From Flectonema sp. DT1601 (taxonomy: Eukaryota > Euglenozoa > Diplonemea > Diplonemida > Diplonemidae): a DNA stretch of 64,000 nt. The stretch lies in assembly GCA_964019425.1 (NCBI GenBank), contig OZ025795.1, positions 1,058,001 to 1,122,000 of the forward strand, given 5' to 3'. The notes under the pieces are model-generated. The model was given only the letters and a program-made list of their open reading frames with translations. It made no database searches and was not told where the DNA came from. The translations under genes and the position numbers were made by a program. Shown piece by piece: positions 21,639 to 35,165 of this stretch (positions are counted from its first letter, which is position 1; every line of letters starts with the position of its first letter).

Positions 21639-23480
21639 AATAAGAAATTTGGGAGAGGAATAGGGGCAGTGAACTTTTGATTCAGGCCCTTCCCAACGAA
21701 CAGGACGAAGACTTCTAAAACCTGAGATGAACCAATTGAGTTGAAACAAACAAATAACAGAGACGCAACACATACCGGAACATCATCGCAAGCAATGCTT
21801 CGGACCTCCGTCGACCTTCGTTCTTCCGGCGGCAAAGGGAAACAAGAAAGAACGGGCAATGAGACAAACCTGTTAGTTGGTGTTGTGTTGTTGTTAAAAA
21901 CAAAAACATAAACGCCAGGAAGTTCGACAACGAAGACATCGACATCGATCGCTGCTCTGCAGATGTCCGGCGGGTGTTTGTCTACACTGTGTTTATTGTT
22001 TGTTTTTTTCCCAAGGTTCAACCCCGGGAAGAGAAGTAAAAAATTCCGTCAGTGTTGGCCTTCCTGTTCGAAGGTGCGCACCAATGACGATAAATAGAGT
22101 GGGGGGGAGAAAACCTTTGATCCAACTGGATCCCTTCACGAGCTGACATTGCCATGTGAAGTTAAATATTCTGGCGATGCCAGCTCAGGCGACTTAGCCT
22201 GCTTTTTTCTTTAAATAAAAAAAATAAAAAGATACCAACAGGTGGGGTGATGGGTTGCGCCACTGCAATCCAGTCACAAAAAGAAACAAAGGTAATCTCC
22301 AGGGTTCTCGACCCTTGGCTCTCCCTGCGCAAGCATCGCATGGAGGGTGACGCTAAGCACCCGGGGGGTACGAAACAAACTTTCCCCCTGCTGTCCTGTT
22401 TGAAATAAAAAAAAAAAAAAAAAAAACAAAGGGATAGAAGTAAACAGAATACATTACACCTCAACAGGTGACGCTAAACACCCAGGGGATACAAACCAAA
22501 CTTTCCCCCTGTTGCCCTGTTTGAAATAAATTAAAAAAAGAACAAGAAAACAGAATACAATACTCAGCAATCAGACTCGTTCACTCGCTTCGCCAGAGCC
22601 GTTCGAGCCGATGCTCATGTAAAGTTACCTGTTTTCTTTTAACAAATTAAATAAAATAAAATAAAAATAAAGTATACAAACCAAACTTTCCCTGGAATAA
22701 AAGAAAGTTTACAACGGGAATAGGGCAGGAGCCAAAAGCTCCCAGTCCGTTACTTCCCACCTTATCGAAATTCATACCTAACAATCAGTGCGTTCACTGG
22801 CCTTAGGGCTGTTCGGACTTATGCTTTGGACTGTTCCCTTGCAGAAAAAAAAAGTAAAATAAACCAACTTTGGGACATTGGAAAAGCATAAAATAAAAGT
22901 TGCTACAACCAAAAGACAACTGCAAAAAATAAGGTTTTTGTAGGGGAGCTACAATGTAGCAATAATGTCACACAGTCATGTGGCAAGCTGAATAAGAAAT
23001 TTGGGAGAGGAATAGGGGCAGTGAACTTTTGATTCAGGCCCTTCCCAACGAACAGGACGAAGACTTCTAAAACCTGAGATGAACCAATTGAGTTGAAACA
23101 AACAAATAACAGAGACGCAACACATACCGGAACATCATCGCAAGCAATGCTTCGGACCTCCGTCGACCTTCGTTCTTCCGGCGGCAAAGGGAAACAAGAA
23201 AGAACGGGCAATGAGACAAACCTGTTAGTTGGTGTTGTGTTGTTGTTAAAAACAAAAACATAAACGCCAGGAAGTTCGACAACGAAGACATCGACATCGA
23301 TCGCTGCTCTGCAGATGTCCGGCGGGTGTTTGTCTACACTGTGTTTATTGTTTGTTTTTTTCCCAAGGTTCAACCCCGGGAAGAGAAGTAAAAAATTCCG
23401 TCAGTGTTGGCCTTCCTGTTCGAAGGTGCGCACCAATGACGATAAATAGAGTGGGGGGGAGAAAACCTTTGATCCAACTG
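21639..23480 (-). repeat. B array, block 2: 1 full unit plus 490 bp
   Basis: Unit 21639-22990 and partial 22991-23480. Both ends are identical to those of block 1. Confidence 0.9.
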
Positions 23481-24639
23481 AAATAACCTGTAATGATTAA
23501 ACCATTACAAGCTCTATCCCTTCTCCTATCCCTTTTGTTCAAAATAAGCGGGAGGAAATTCTCTCATTCACGCTAAGATGCACTCTGAACTTTGATTTTT
23601 TTGATCTGAGTGTGAGGGAATGACCTGTTAGTGCATTGGGCATAGGCTGGGCTGCAGTTTAGATGTCTTAGGTGTTAATAGGGGGTTCCTCTTAGCATTT
23701 TTCTTTGTTCCCACCTTATGATTTTCTTGAAGAAAAAAAAATAGAAGTCATAATGGTGCTTCCCTCTGGAAGGGTTGTAAGCCATGGTGTCCAACTAAAT
23801 TAAAGGACAAGTCTGGGATAATCCCTGCCAGAGGGGCGAGTATTCTACCATGGTTGAAATACTCTGGCAACTGATCTTCAATTTTATGTTGTTTGTTAGC
23901 TGCTGGTGTATCCTGATCATGTGTTGATACTTGCATTTTTTTATTTGTAATCTTCTATTACAATTCTCTTTCTGTTCTGGTCTGTTACTTCATTTGTCTT
24001 GTTTAACTTCAGTTATATGCATTTTACTTTTTATTGTTTCCCATCTACTTTTTATTTTCTATTAGTTCTGGTCAGAAACTCCTGGGCAGCAAGAAGGAAA
24101 GTAGTTAAGTACTTCTGGGTGTTTGGCATCACCCCCCATAGTGAGCAAGTACAACAGGTAGCATTGGTAGTCTGTTGATCCTGAGTGATCCCAGCTACAG
24201 TTTTGTTTTTCTTTCTTTTTTTTAGAAGAAGATCAGGACATCCAAGCACTGCTGGATAGTTGCTGAATGCAGGGCCTGCCTGTGGCATTATAATAACAGG
24301 CTAAGTCATTTGTAGTTCATAGTTTACCTTTGATTTTATAACTTCACACAGGGTACTATGAACGATGAGAGATCCAGTGGGATCACTCAGGGTCTAGTAG
24401 AGACCACCAATGTTGTGCGTTGATAGGCAAGGTGACCAACCTTGACATTCTTTCTTTTCTCTCCTGTTGTGACAAACACAAAATACACACACAGCTTACA
24501 GTGTGTTCTTTGTGTATGTTTTCTTCAGGTGTGAGTAGTTTTTTTGTTCTTGCTCTTCAGGGAGGGCCTTAGCCAAAAGCTAACAGTCCAAATCTCACCT
24601 GGAAATTCAACTCCTTGATGCCAAGACTGACAAGGACTG
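23481..24639 (+). repeat. Inverted A unit, block 2
   Basis: Same structure as 19180-20338, including the palindrome breakpoint and the 26-bp remnant. Confidence 0.9.
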
Positions 24640-25549
24640 AGTTGAATTTACCAGGTGAGATTTGGACTGTTAGCTTTTGGCTAAGGCCCTCCCTGAAGAG
24701 CAAGAACAAAAAAACTACTCACACCTGAAGAAAACATACACAAAGAACACACTGTAAGCTGTGTGTGTATTTTGTGTTTGTCACAACAGGAGAGAAAAGA
24801 AAGAATGTCAAGGTTGGTCACCTTGCCTATCAACGCACAACATTGGTGGTCTCTACTAGACCCTGAGTGATCCCACTGGATCTCTCATCGTTCATAGTAC
24901 CCTGTGTGAAGTTATAAAATCAAAGGTAAACTATGAACTACAAATGACTTAGCCTGTTATTATAATGCCACAGGCAGGCCCTGCATTCAGCAACTATCCA
25001 GCAGTGCTTGGATGTCCTGATCTTCTTCTAAAAAAAAGAAAGAAAAACAAAACTGTAGCTGGGATCACTCAGGATCAACAGACTACCAATGCTACCTGTT
25101 GTACTTGCTCACTATGGGGGGTGATGCCAAACACCCAGAAGTACTAAACTGCTTTCCTTCTTGCTGCCCAGGAGTTTCTGACCAGAACTAATAGAAAATA
25201 AAAAGTAGATGGGAAACAATAAAAAGTAAAATGGATATAACTGAAGTTAAACAAGACAAATGAAGTAACAGACCAGAACAGAAAGAGGATTGTAATAGAA
25301 GATTACAAATAAAAAAATGCAAGTATCAACACATAATCAAGATACACCAGCAGCTAACAAACAACATAAAATTGAAGATCAGTTGCCAGAGTATTTCAAC
25401 CATGGTAGAATACTCGCCCCTCTGGCAGGGATTATCCCAGACTTGTCCTTTAATTTAGTTGGACACCATGGCTTACAACCCTTCCAGAGGGAAGCACCAT
25501 TATGACTTCTAATTTTTTTCTTCAAGAAAATCATAAGGTGGGAACAAAG
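24640..25549 (-). repeat. A unit, truncated, block 3
   Basis: Begins as other A units and stops at GGTGGGAACAAAG, where the next A unit's tail begins (GTTGAATTACC). The downstream unit has a complete tail end, as expected if it landed inside an older unit. Confidence 0.9.
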
Positions 25550-26848
25550 GGTTGAATTACCAGGTGAGATTTGGACAGTTAGCTTTTGGCTAAGGCCCTC
25601 CCTGAAGAGCAAGAACAGAAAAACTACTCACACCTGAAGAAAACATACACAAAGAACACACTGTAAGCTGTGTGTGTATTTTGTGTTTGTCACAACAGGA
25701 GAGAAAAGAAAGAATGTCAAGGTTGGTCACCTTGCCTATCAACGCACAACATTGGTGGTCTCTACTAGACCCTGAGTGATCCCACTGGATCTCTCATCGT
25801 TCATAGTACCCTGTGTGAAGTTATAAAATCAAAGGTAAACTATGAACTACAAATGACTTAGCCTGTTATTATAATGCCACAGGCAGGCCCTGCATTCAGC
25901 AACTATCCAGCAGTGCTTGGATGTCCTGATCTTCTTCTAAAAAAAAGAAAGAAAAACAAAACTGTAGCTGGGATCACTCAGGATCAACAGACTACCAATG
26001 CTACCTGTTGTACTTGCTCACTATGGGGGGTGATGCCAAACACCCAGAAGTACTAAACTGCTTTCCTTCTTGCTGCCCAGGAGTTTCTGACCAGAACTAA
26101 TAGAAAATAAAAAGTAGATGGGAAACAATAAAAAGTAAAATGGATATAACTGAAGTTAAACAAGACAAATGAAGTAACAGACCAGAACAGAAAGAGGATT
26201 GTAATAGAAGATTACAAATAAAAAAATGCAAGTATCAACACATAATCAAGATACACCAGCAGCTAACAAACAACATAAAATTGAAGATCAGTTGCCAGAG
26301 TATTTCAACCATGGTAGAATACTCGCCCCTCTGGCAGGGATTATCCCAGACTTGTCCTTTAATTTAGTTGGACACCATGGCTTACAACCCTTCCAGAGGG
26401 AAGCACCATTATGACTTCTAATTTTTTTCTTCAAGAAAATCATAAGGTGGGAACAAAGAAAAATGCTAAGAGGAACCCCTTATTAACACCTAAGACATCT
26501 AAACTGCAGCCCAGCTTATGCCCAATGCACTAACAGGTCATTCCCTCACACTCAGATCAAAAAATCAAAGTTCAGAGTGCATCTTAGCGTGAATGAGAGA
26601 ATTTCCTCCCGCTTTTTTTGAACAAAAGGGATAGGAGAAGGGATAGAAAACGAACATAACAATAAGATTCTAAGTGAGAAACACTTAGCAGAAACACTTA
26701 GCAGCTTTTAAGGAGCTGAAAAGCAAAAAAAATATCTAAGTGAGAAACACTTAGTAGAAACAATTTGTAGCTAATTAAGCTGAAAATAAAAAAAATAAAA
26801 AATTTCTAAGTGAGAAATACTTAGCAACTTTTAGAACAAATATTTCAG
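25550..26848 (-). repeat. A unit, block 3
   Basis: About 1299 bp ending at TTTCAG before the B array. Its tail has GAATTACC and GGACAGTTAGC, the variant also seen in the 58371-64000 array, unlike the GAATTTACC/GGACTGTTAGC type. Confidence 0.9.
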
Positions 26849-29800
26849 AATAAGAAATTTGGGAGAGGAATAGGGGCAGTGAACTTTTGATTCAGGCCCT
26901 TCCCAACGAACAGGACGAAGACTTCTAAAACCTGAGATGAACCAATTGAGTTGAAACAAACAAATAACAGAGACGCAACACATACCGGAACATCATCGCA
27001 AGCAATGCTTCGGACCTCCGTCGACCTTCGTTCTTCCGGCGGCAAAGGGAAACAAGAAAGAACGGGCAATGAGACAAACCTGTTAGTTGGTGTTGTGTTG
27101 TTGTTAAAAACAAAAACATAAACGCCAGGAAGTTCGACAACGAAGACATCGACATCGATCGCTGCTCTGCAGATGTCCGGCGGGTGTTTGTCTACACTGT
27201 GTTTATTGTTTGTTTTTTTCCCAAGGTTCAACCCCGGGAAGAGAAGTAAAAAATTCCGTCAGTGTTGGCCTTCCTGTTCGAAGGTGCGCACCAATGACGA
27301 TAAATAGAGTGGGGGGGAGAAAACCTTTGATCCAACTGGATCCCTTCACGAGCTGACATTGCCATGTGAAGTTAAATATTCTGGCGATGCCAGCTCAGGC
27401 GACTTAGCCTGCTTTTTTCTTTAAATAAAAAAAATAAAAAGATACCAACAGGTGGGGTGATGGGTTGCGCCACTGCAATCCAGTCACAAAAAGAAACAAA
27501 GGTAATCTCCAGGGTTCTCGACCCTTGGCTCTCCCTGCGCAAGCATCGCATGGAGGGTGACGCTAAGCACCCGGGGGGTACGAAACAAACTTTCCCCCTG
27601 CTGTCCTGTTTGAAATAAAAAAAAAAAAAAAAAAAACAAAGGGATAGAAGTAAACAGAATACATTACACCTCAACAGGTGACGCTAAACACCCAGGGGAT
27701 ACAAACCAAACTTTCCCCCTGTTGCCCTGTTTGAAATACTGTAAAGGGAAATATTCTCGCGGGGAAATATTCTTGCGGGGAAATATTCTTGCGGGGAAAT
27801 ATTCCCGCGGGGAAATATTCTCGCGGATTTGGAGATTTTTTTTCAAACTTGCGGGTTTTTCCCCACAAGAATATTTCCCTGCCACAGAGGATTTTTGTGA
27901 AAGCCAGCCAGTTGATCAGGAATCTAAGAAATCTTTGTGCTTCCATCATAGAACAAAGCATTATTCTCCAAGCAAACACAATAAAAAACTACCATACTGC
28001 ACAATAAAAATAATTTTTGCTGAAACTTTCCTTCGTAGCACACATATTTTCTTCACAAAAAAGAACAAAAAAATGGCTAGAAAAGAAGTATGCTTGCAGG
28101 GAAATATTCCCGCGGGGAAATATTCTCGCGGATTCAGAAAAAATAATAAAAACTCGCGGGTTTTTCCCCACAAGAATATTTCCCTTTACAGTAAATTAAA
28201 AAAAGAACAAGAAAACAGAATACAATACTCAGCAATCAGACTCGTTCACTCGCTTCGCCAGAGCCGTTCGAGCCGATGCTCATGTAAAGTTACCTGTTTT
28301 CTTTTAACAAATTAAATAAAATAAAATAAAAATAAAGTATACAAACCAAACTTTCCCTGGAATAAAAGAAAGTTTACAACGGGAATAGGGCAGGAGCCAA
28401 AAGCTCCCAGTCCGTTACTTCCCACCTTATCGAAATTCATACCTAACAATCAGTGCGTTCACTGGCCTTAGGGCTGTTCGGACTTATGCTTTGGACTGTT
28501 CCCTTGCAGAAAAAAAAAGTAAAATAAACCAACTTTGGGACATTGGAAAAGCATAAAATAAAAGTTGCTACAACCAAAAGACAACTGCAAAAAATAAGGT
28601 TTTTGTAGGGGAGCTACAATGTAGCAATAATGTCACACAGTCATGTGGCAAGCTGAATAAGAAATTTGGGAGAGGAATAGGGGCAGTGAACTTTTGATTC
28701 AGGCCCTTCCCAACGAACAGGACGAAGACTTCTAAAACCTGAGATGAACCAATTGAGTTGAAACAAACAAATAACAGAGACGCAACACATACCGGAACAT
28801 CATCGCAAGCAATGCTTCGGACCTCCGTCGACCTTCGTTCTTCCGGCGGCAAAGGGAAACAAGAAAGAACGGGCAATGAGACAAACCTGTTAGTTGGTGT
28901 TGTGTTGTTGTTAAAAACAAAAACATAAACGCCAGGAAGTTCGACAACGAAGACATCGACATCGATCGCTGCTCTGCAGATGTCCGGCGGGTGTTTGTCT
29001 ACACTGTGTTTATTGTTTGTTTTTTTCCCAAGGTTCAACCCCGGGAAGAGAAGTAAAAAATTCCGTCAGTGTTGGCCTTCCTGTTCGAAGGTGCGCACCA
29101 ATGACGATAAATAGAGTGGGGGGGAGAAAACCTTTGATCCAACTGGATCCCTTCACGAGCTGACATTGCCATGTGAAGTTAAATATTCTGGCGATGCCAG
29201 CTCAGGCGACTTAGCCTGCTTTTTTCTTTAAATAAAAAAAATAAAAAGATACCAACAGGTGGGGTGATGGGTTGCGCCACTGCAATCCAGTCACAAAAAG
29301 AAACAAAGGTAATCTCCAGGGTTCTCGACCCTTGGCTCTCCCTGCGCAAGCATCGCATGGAGGGTGACGCTAAGCACCCGGGGGGTACGAAACAAACTTT
29401 CCCCCTGCTGTCCTGTTTGAAATAAAAAAAAAAAAAAAAAAAACAAAGGGATAGAAGTAAACAGAATACATTACACCTCAACAGGTGACGCTAAACACCC
29501 AGGGGATACAAACCAAACTTTCCCCCTGTTGCCCTGTTTGAAATAAATTAAAAAAAGAACAAGAAAACAGAATACAATACTCAGCAATCAGACTCGTTCA
29601 CTCGCTTCGCCAGAGCCGTTCGAGCCGATGCTCATGTAAAGTTACCTGTTTTCTTTTAACAAATTAAATAAAATAAAATAAAAATAAAGTATACAAACCA
29701 AACTTTCCCTGGAATAAAAGAAAGTTTACAACGGGAATAGGGCAGGAGCCAAAAGCTCCCAGTCCGTTACTTCCCACCTTATCGAAATTCATACCTAACA

Positions 29801-30497
29801 ATCAGTGCGTTCACTGGCCTTAGGGCTGTTCGGACTTATGCTTTGGACTGTTCCCTTGCAGAAAAAAAAAGTAAAATAAACCAACTTTGGGACATTGGAA
29901 AAGCATAAAATAAAAGTTGCTACAACCAAAAGACAACTGCAAAAAATAAGGTTTTTGTAGGGGAGCTACAATGTAGCAATAATGTCACACAGTCATGTGG
30001 CAAGCTGAATAAGAAATTTGGGAGAGGAATAGGGGCAGTGAACTTTTGATTCAGGCCCTTCCCAACGAACAGGACGAAGACTTCTAAAACCTGAGATGAA
30101 CCAATTGAGTTGAAACAAACAAATAACAGAGACGCAACACATACCGGAACATCATCGCAAGCAATGCTTCGGACCTCCGTCGACCTTCGTTCTTCCGGCG
30201 GCAAAGGGAAACAAGAAAGAACGGGCAATGAGACAAACCTGTTAGTTGGTGTTGTGTTGTTGTTAAAAACAAAAACATAAACGCCAGGAAGTTCGACAAC
30301 GAAGACATCGACATCGATCGCTGCTCTGCAGATGTCCGGCGGGTGTTTGTCTACACTGTGTTTATTGTTTGTTTTTTTCCCAAGGTTCAACCCCGGGAAG
30401 AGAAGTAAAAAATTCCGTCAGTGTTGGCCTTCCTGTTCGAAGGTGCGCACCAATGACGATAAATAGAGTGGGGGGGAGAAAACCTTTGATCCAACTG
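26849..30497 (-). repeat. B array, block 3: 2 full units plus 490 bp
   Basis: Units 26849-28655 (enlarged by a 453-bp MITE plus a TA duplication) and 28656-30007, then partial 30008-30497. End points as in blocks 1 and 2. Confidence 0.9.
27739..28191. mobile_element. 453-bp MITE with TA target duplication
   Basis: Starts CTGTAAAGGGAAATATTC and ends with the inverse, flanked by TA at 27737-27738 and 28192-28193. The empty site (GAAATAAATTAAAA) is seen in every other B unit. Subterminal direct repeats of GCGGGGAAATATTC occur about five times at the left end and twice near the right, with GCGGGTTTTTCCCCAC inverted copies at both ends. No coding capacity. TA duplication suggests the Tc1/mariner group, but the termini are not diagnostic. 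Confidence 0.9.
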
Positions 30498-31656
30498 AAA
30501 TAACCTGTAATGATTAAACCATTACAAGCTCTATCCCTTCTCCTATCCCTTTTGTTCAAAATAAGCGGGAGGAAATTCTCTCATTCACGCTAAGATGCAC
30601 TCTGAACTTTGATTTTTTTGATCTGAGTGTGAGGGAATGACCTGTTAGTGCATTGGGCATAGGCTGGGCTGCAGTTTAGATGTCTTAGGTGTTAATAGGG
30701 GGTTCCTCTTAGCATTTTTCTTTGTTCCCACCTTATGATTTTCTTGAAGAAAAAAAAATAGAAGTCATAATGGTGCTTCCCTCTGGAAGGGTTGTAAGCC
30801 ATGGTGTCCAACTAAATTAAAGGACAAGTCTGGGATAATCCCTGCCAGAGGGGCGAGTATTCTACCATGGTTGAAATACTCTGGCAACTGATCTTCAATT
30901 TTATGTTGTTTGTTAGCTGCTGGTGTATCCTGATCATGTGTTGATACTTGCATTTTTTTATTTGTAATCTTCTATTACAATTCTCTTTCTGTTCTGGTCT
31001 GTTACTTCATTTGTCTTGTTTAACTTCAGTTATATGCATTTTACTTTTTATTGTTTCCCATCTACTTTTTATTTTCTATTAGTTCTGGTCAGAAACTCCT
31101 GGGCAGCAAGAAGGAAAGTAGTTAAGTACTTCTGGGTGTTTGGCATCACCCCCCATAGTGAGCAAGTACAACAGGTAGCATTGGTAGTCTGTTGATCCTG
31201 AGTGATCCCAGCTACAGTTTTGTTTTTCTTTCTTTTTTTTAGAAGAAGATCAGGACATCCAAGCACTGCTGGATAGTTGCTGAATGCAGGGCCTGCCTGT
31301 GGCATTATAATAACAGGCTAAGTCATTTGTAGTTCATAGTTTACCTTTGATTTTATAACTTCACACAGGGTACTATGAACGATGAGAGATCCAGTGGGAT
31401 CACTCAGGGTCTAGTAGAGACCACCAATGTTGTGCGTTGATAGGCAAGGTGACCAACCTTGACATTCTTTCTTTTCTCTCCTGTTGTGACAAACACAAAA
31501 TACACACACAGCTTACAGTGTGTTCTTTGTGTATGTTTTCTTCAGGTGTGAGTAGTTTTTTTGTTCTTGCTCTTCAGGGAGGGCCTTAGCCAAAAGCTAA
31601 CAGTCCAAATCTCACCTGGAAATTCAACTCCTTGATGCCAAGACTGACAAGGACTG
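30498..31656 (+). repeat. Inverted A unit, block 3
   Basis: Same structure as 19180-20338. Confidence 0.9.
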
Positions 31657-32566
31657 AGTTGAATTTACCAGGTGAGATTTGGACTGTTAGCTTTTGGCTA
31701 AGGCCCTCCCTGAAGAGCAAGAACAAAAAAACTACTCACACCTGAAGAAAACATACACAAAGAACACACTGTAAGCTGTGTGTGTATTTTGTGTTTGTCA
31801 CAACAGGAGAGAAAAGAAAGAATGTCAAGGTTGGTCACCTTGCCTATCAACGCACAACATTGGTGGTCTCTACTAGACCCTGAGTGATCCCACTGGATCT
31901 CTCATCGTTCATAGTACCCTGTGTGAAGTTATAAAATCAAAGGTAAACTATGAACTACAAATGACTTAGCCTGTTATTATAATGCCACAGGCAGGCCCTG
32001 CATTCAGCAACTATCCAGCAGTGCTTGGATGTCCTGATCTTCTTCTAAAAAAAAGAAAGAAAAACAAAACTGTAGCTGGGATCACTCAGGATCAACAGAC
32101 TACCAATGCTACCTGTTGTACTTGCTCACTATGGGGGGTGATGCCAAACACCCAGAAGTACTAAACTGCTTTCCTTCTTGCTGCCCAGGAGTTTCTGACC
32201 AGAACTAATAGAAAATAAAAAGTAGATGGGAAACAATAAAAAGTAAAATGGATATAACTGAAGTTAAACAAGACAAATGAAGTAACAGACCAGAACAGAA
32301 AGAGGATTGTAATAGAAGATTACAAATAAAAAAATGCAAGTATCAACACATAATCAAGATACACCAGCAGCTAACAAACAACATAAAATTGAAGATCAGT
32401 TGCCAGAGTATTTCAACCATGGTAGAATACTCGCCCCTCTGGCAGGGATTATCCCAGACTTGTCCTTTAATTTAGTTGGACACCATGGCTTACAACCCTT
32501 CCAGAGGGAAGCACCATTATGACTTCTAATTTTTTTCTTCAAGAAAATCATAAGGTGGGAACAAAG
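31657..32566 (-). repeat. A unit, truncated, block 4
   Basis: Exactly 7017 bp from its equivalent in block 3, with the same truncation at GGAACAAAG, so blocks 3 and 4 are copies of one larger repeat. Confidence 0.9.
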
Positions 32567-33865
32567 GGTTGAATTACCAGGTGAGATTTGGACAGTTAGC
32601 TTTTGGCTAAGGCCCTCCCTGAAGAGCAAGAACAGAAAAACTACTCACACCTGAAGAAAACATACACAAAGAACACACTGTAAGCTGTGTGTGTATTTTG
32701 TGTTTGTCACAACAGGAGAGAAAAGAAAGAATGTCAAGGTTGGTCACCTTGCCTATCAACGCACAACATTGGTGGTCTCTACTAGACCCTGAGTGATCCC
32801 ACTGGATCTCTCATCGTTCATAGTACCCTGTGTGAAGTTATAAAATCAAAGGTAAACTATGAACTACAAATGACTTAGCCTGTTATTATAATGCCACAGG
32901 CAGGCCCTGCATTCAGCAACTATCCAGCAGTGCTTGGATGTCCTGATCTTCTTCTAAAAAAAAGAAAGAAAAACAAAACTGTAGCTGGGATCACTCAGGA
33001 TCAACAGACTACCAATGCTACCTGTTGTACTTGCTCACTATGGGGGGTGATGCCAAACACCCAGAAGTACTAAACTGCTTTCCTTCTTGCTGCCCAGGAG
33101 TTTCTGACCAGAACTAATAGAAAATAAAAAGTAGATGGGAAACAATAAAAAGTAAAATGGATATAACTGAAGTTAAACAAGACAAATGAAGTAACAGACC
33201 AGAACAGAAAGAGGATTGTAATAGAAGATTACAAATAAAAAAATGCAAGTATCAACACATAATCAAGATACACCAGCAGCTAACAAACAACATAAAATTG
33301 AAGATCAGTTGCCAGAGTATTTCAACCATGGTAGAATACTCGCCCCTCTGGCAGGGATTATCCCAGACTTGTCCTTTAATTTAGTTGGACACCATGGCTT
33401 ACAACCCTTCCAGAGGGAAGCACCATTATGACTTCTAATTTTTTTCTTCAAGAAAATCATAAGGTGGGAACAAAGAAAAATGCTAAGAGGAACCCCTTAT
33501 TAACACCTAAGACATCTAAACTGCAGCCCAGCCTATGCCCAATGCACTAACAGGTCATTCCCTCACACTCAGATCAAAAAATCAAAGTTCAGAGTGCATC
33601 TTAGCGTGAATGAGAGAATTTCCTCCCGCTTTTTTTGAACAAAAGGGATAGGAGAAGGGATAGAAAACGAACATAACAATAAGATTCTAAGTGAGAAACA
33701 CTTAGCAGAAACACTTAGCAGCTTTTAAGGAGCTGAAAAGCAAAAAAAATATCTAAGTGAGAAACACTTAGTAGAAACAATTTGTAGCTAATTAAGCTGA
33801 AAATAAAAAAAATAAAAAATTTCTAAGTGAGAAATACTTAGCAACTTTTAGAACAAATATTTCAG
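32567..33865 (-). repeat. A unit, block 4
   Basis: Equivalent of 25550-26848, with a few substitutions. Confidence 0.9.
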
Positions 33866-35120
33866 AATAAGAAATTTGGGAGAGGAATAGGGGCAGTGAA
33901 CTTTTGATTCAGGCCCTTCCCAACGAACAGGACGAAGACTTCTAAAACCTGAGATGAACCAATTGAGTTGAAACAAACAAATAACAGAGACGCAACACAT
34001 ACCGGAACATCATCGCAAGCAATGCTTCGGACCTCCGTCGACCTTCGTTCTTCCGGCGGCAAAGGGAAACAAGAAAGAACGGGCAATGAGACAAACCTGT
34101 TAGTTGGTGTTGTGTTGTTGTTAAAAACAAAAACATAAACGCCAGGAAGTTCGACAACGAAGACATCGACATCGATCGCTGCTCTGCAGATGTCCGGCGG
34201 GTGTTTGTCTACACTGTGTTTATTGTTTGTTTTTTTCCCAAGGTTCAACCCCGGGAAGAGAAGTAAAAAATTCCGTCAGTGTTGGCCTTCCTGTTCGAAG
34301 GTGCGCACCAATGACGATAAATAGAGTGGGGGGGAGAAAACCTTTGATCCAACTGGATCCCTTCACGAGCTGACATTGCCATGTGAAGTTAAATATTCTG
34401 GCGATGCCAGCTCAGGCGACTTAGCCTGCTTTTTTCTTTAAATAAAAAAAATAAAAAGATACCAACAGGTGGGGTGATGGGTTGCGCCACTGCAATCCAG
34501 TCACAAAAATAAACAAAGGTAATCTCCAGGGTTCTCGACCCTTGGCTCTCCCTGCGCAAGCATCGCATGGAGGGTGACGCTAAGCACCCGGGGGGTACGA
34601 AACAAACTTTCCCCCTGCTGTCCTGTTTGAAATAAAAAAAAAAAAAAAAAAAACAAAGGGATAGAAGTAAACAGAATACATTACACCTCAACAGGTGACG
34701 CTAAACACCCAGGGGATACAAACCAAACTTTCCCCCTGTTGCCCTGTTTGAAATAAATTAAAAAAAGAACAAGAAAACAGAATACAATACTCAGCAATCA
34801 GACTCGTTCACTCGCTTCGCCAGAGCCGTTCGAGCCGATGCTCATGTAAAGTTACCTGTTTTCTTTTAACAAATTAAATAAAATAAAATAAAAATAAAGT
34901 ATACAAACCAAACTTTCCCTGGAATAAAAGAAAGTTTACAACGGGAATAGGGCAGGAGCCAAAAGCTCCCAGTCCGTTACTTCCCACCTTATCGAAATTC
35001 ATACCTAACAATCAGTGCGTTCACTGGCCTTAGGGCTGTTCGGACTTATGCTTTGGACTGTTCCCTTGCAGAAAAAAAAAGTAAAATAAACCAACTTTGG
35101 GACATTGGAAAAGCATAAAA
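33866..35120 (-). repeat. B unit, split by the LINE compound (left part)
   Basis: 1255 bp of a B unit ending GCATAAAA. The unit resumes at 50468 with AAAAGTTGC. Other B units read GCATAAAATAAAAGTTGC here, giving the pre-insertion site. Confidence 0.9.
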
Positions 35121-35150
35121 GAATTTCGATAAGTGGGAAGTAACGGACTG

Positions 35151-35165
35151 GGAGCTTTTGGCTCC
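35151..35165 (-). promoter_or_regulatory. 3'-tail hairpin of the LINE
   Basis: Plus strand GGAGC-TTTTG-GCTCC, 30 nt from the 3' end, next to T-GCCCT...CCC. Equivalent hairpins sit in A (1353-1367, TTAGC/GCTAA) and B (14665-14679, TGAAC/ATTCA). Candidate recognition element for reverse transcription of the RNA 3' end, by analogy with structured R2 3' UTRs. Confidence 0.6.
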
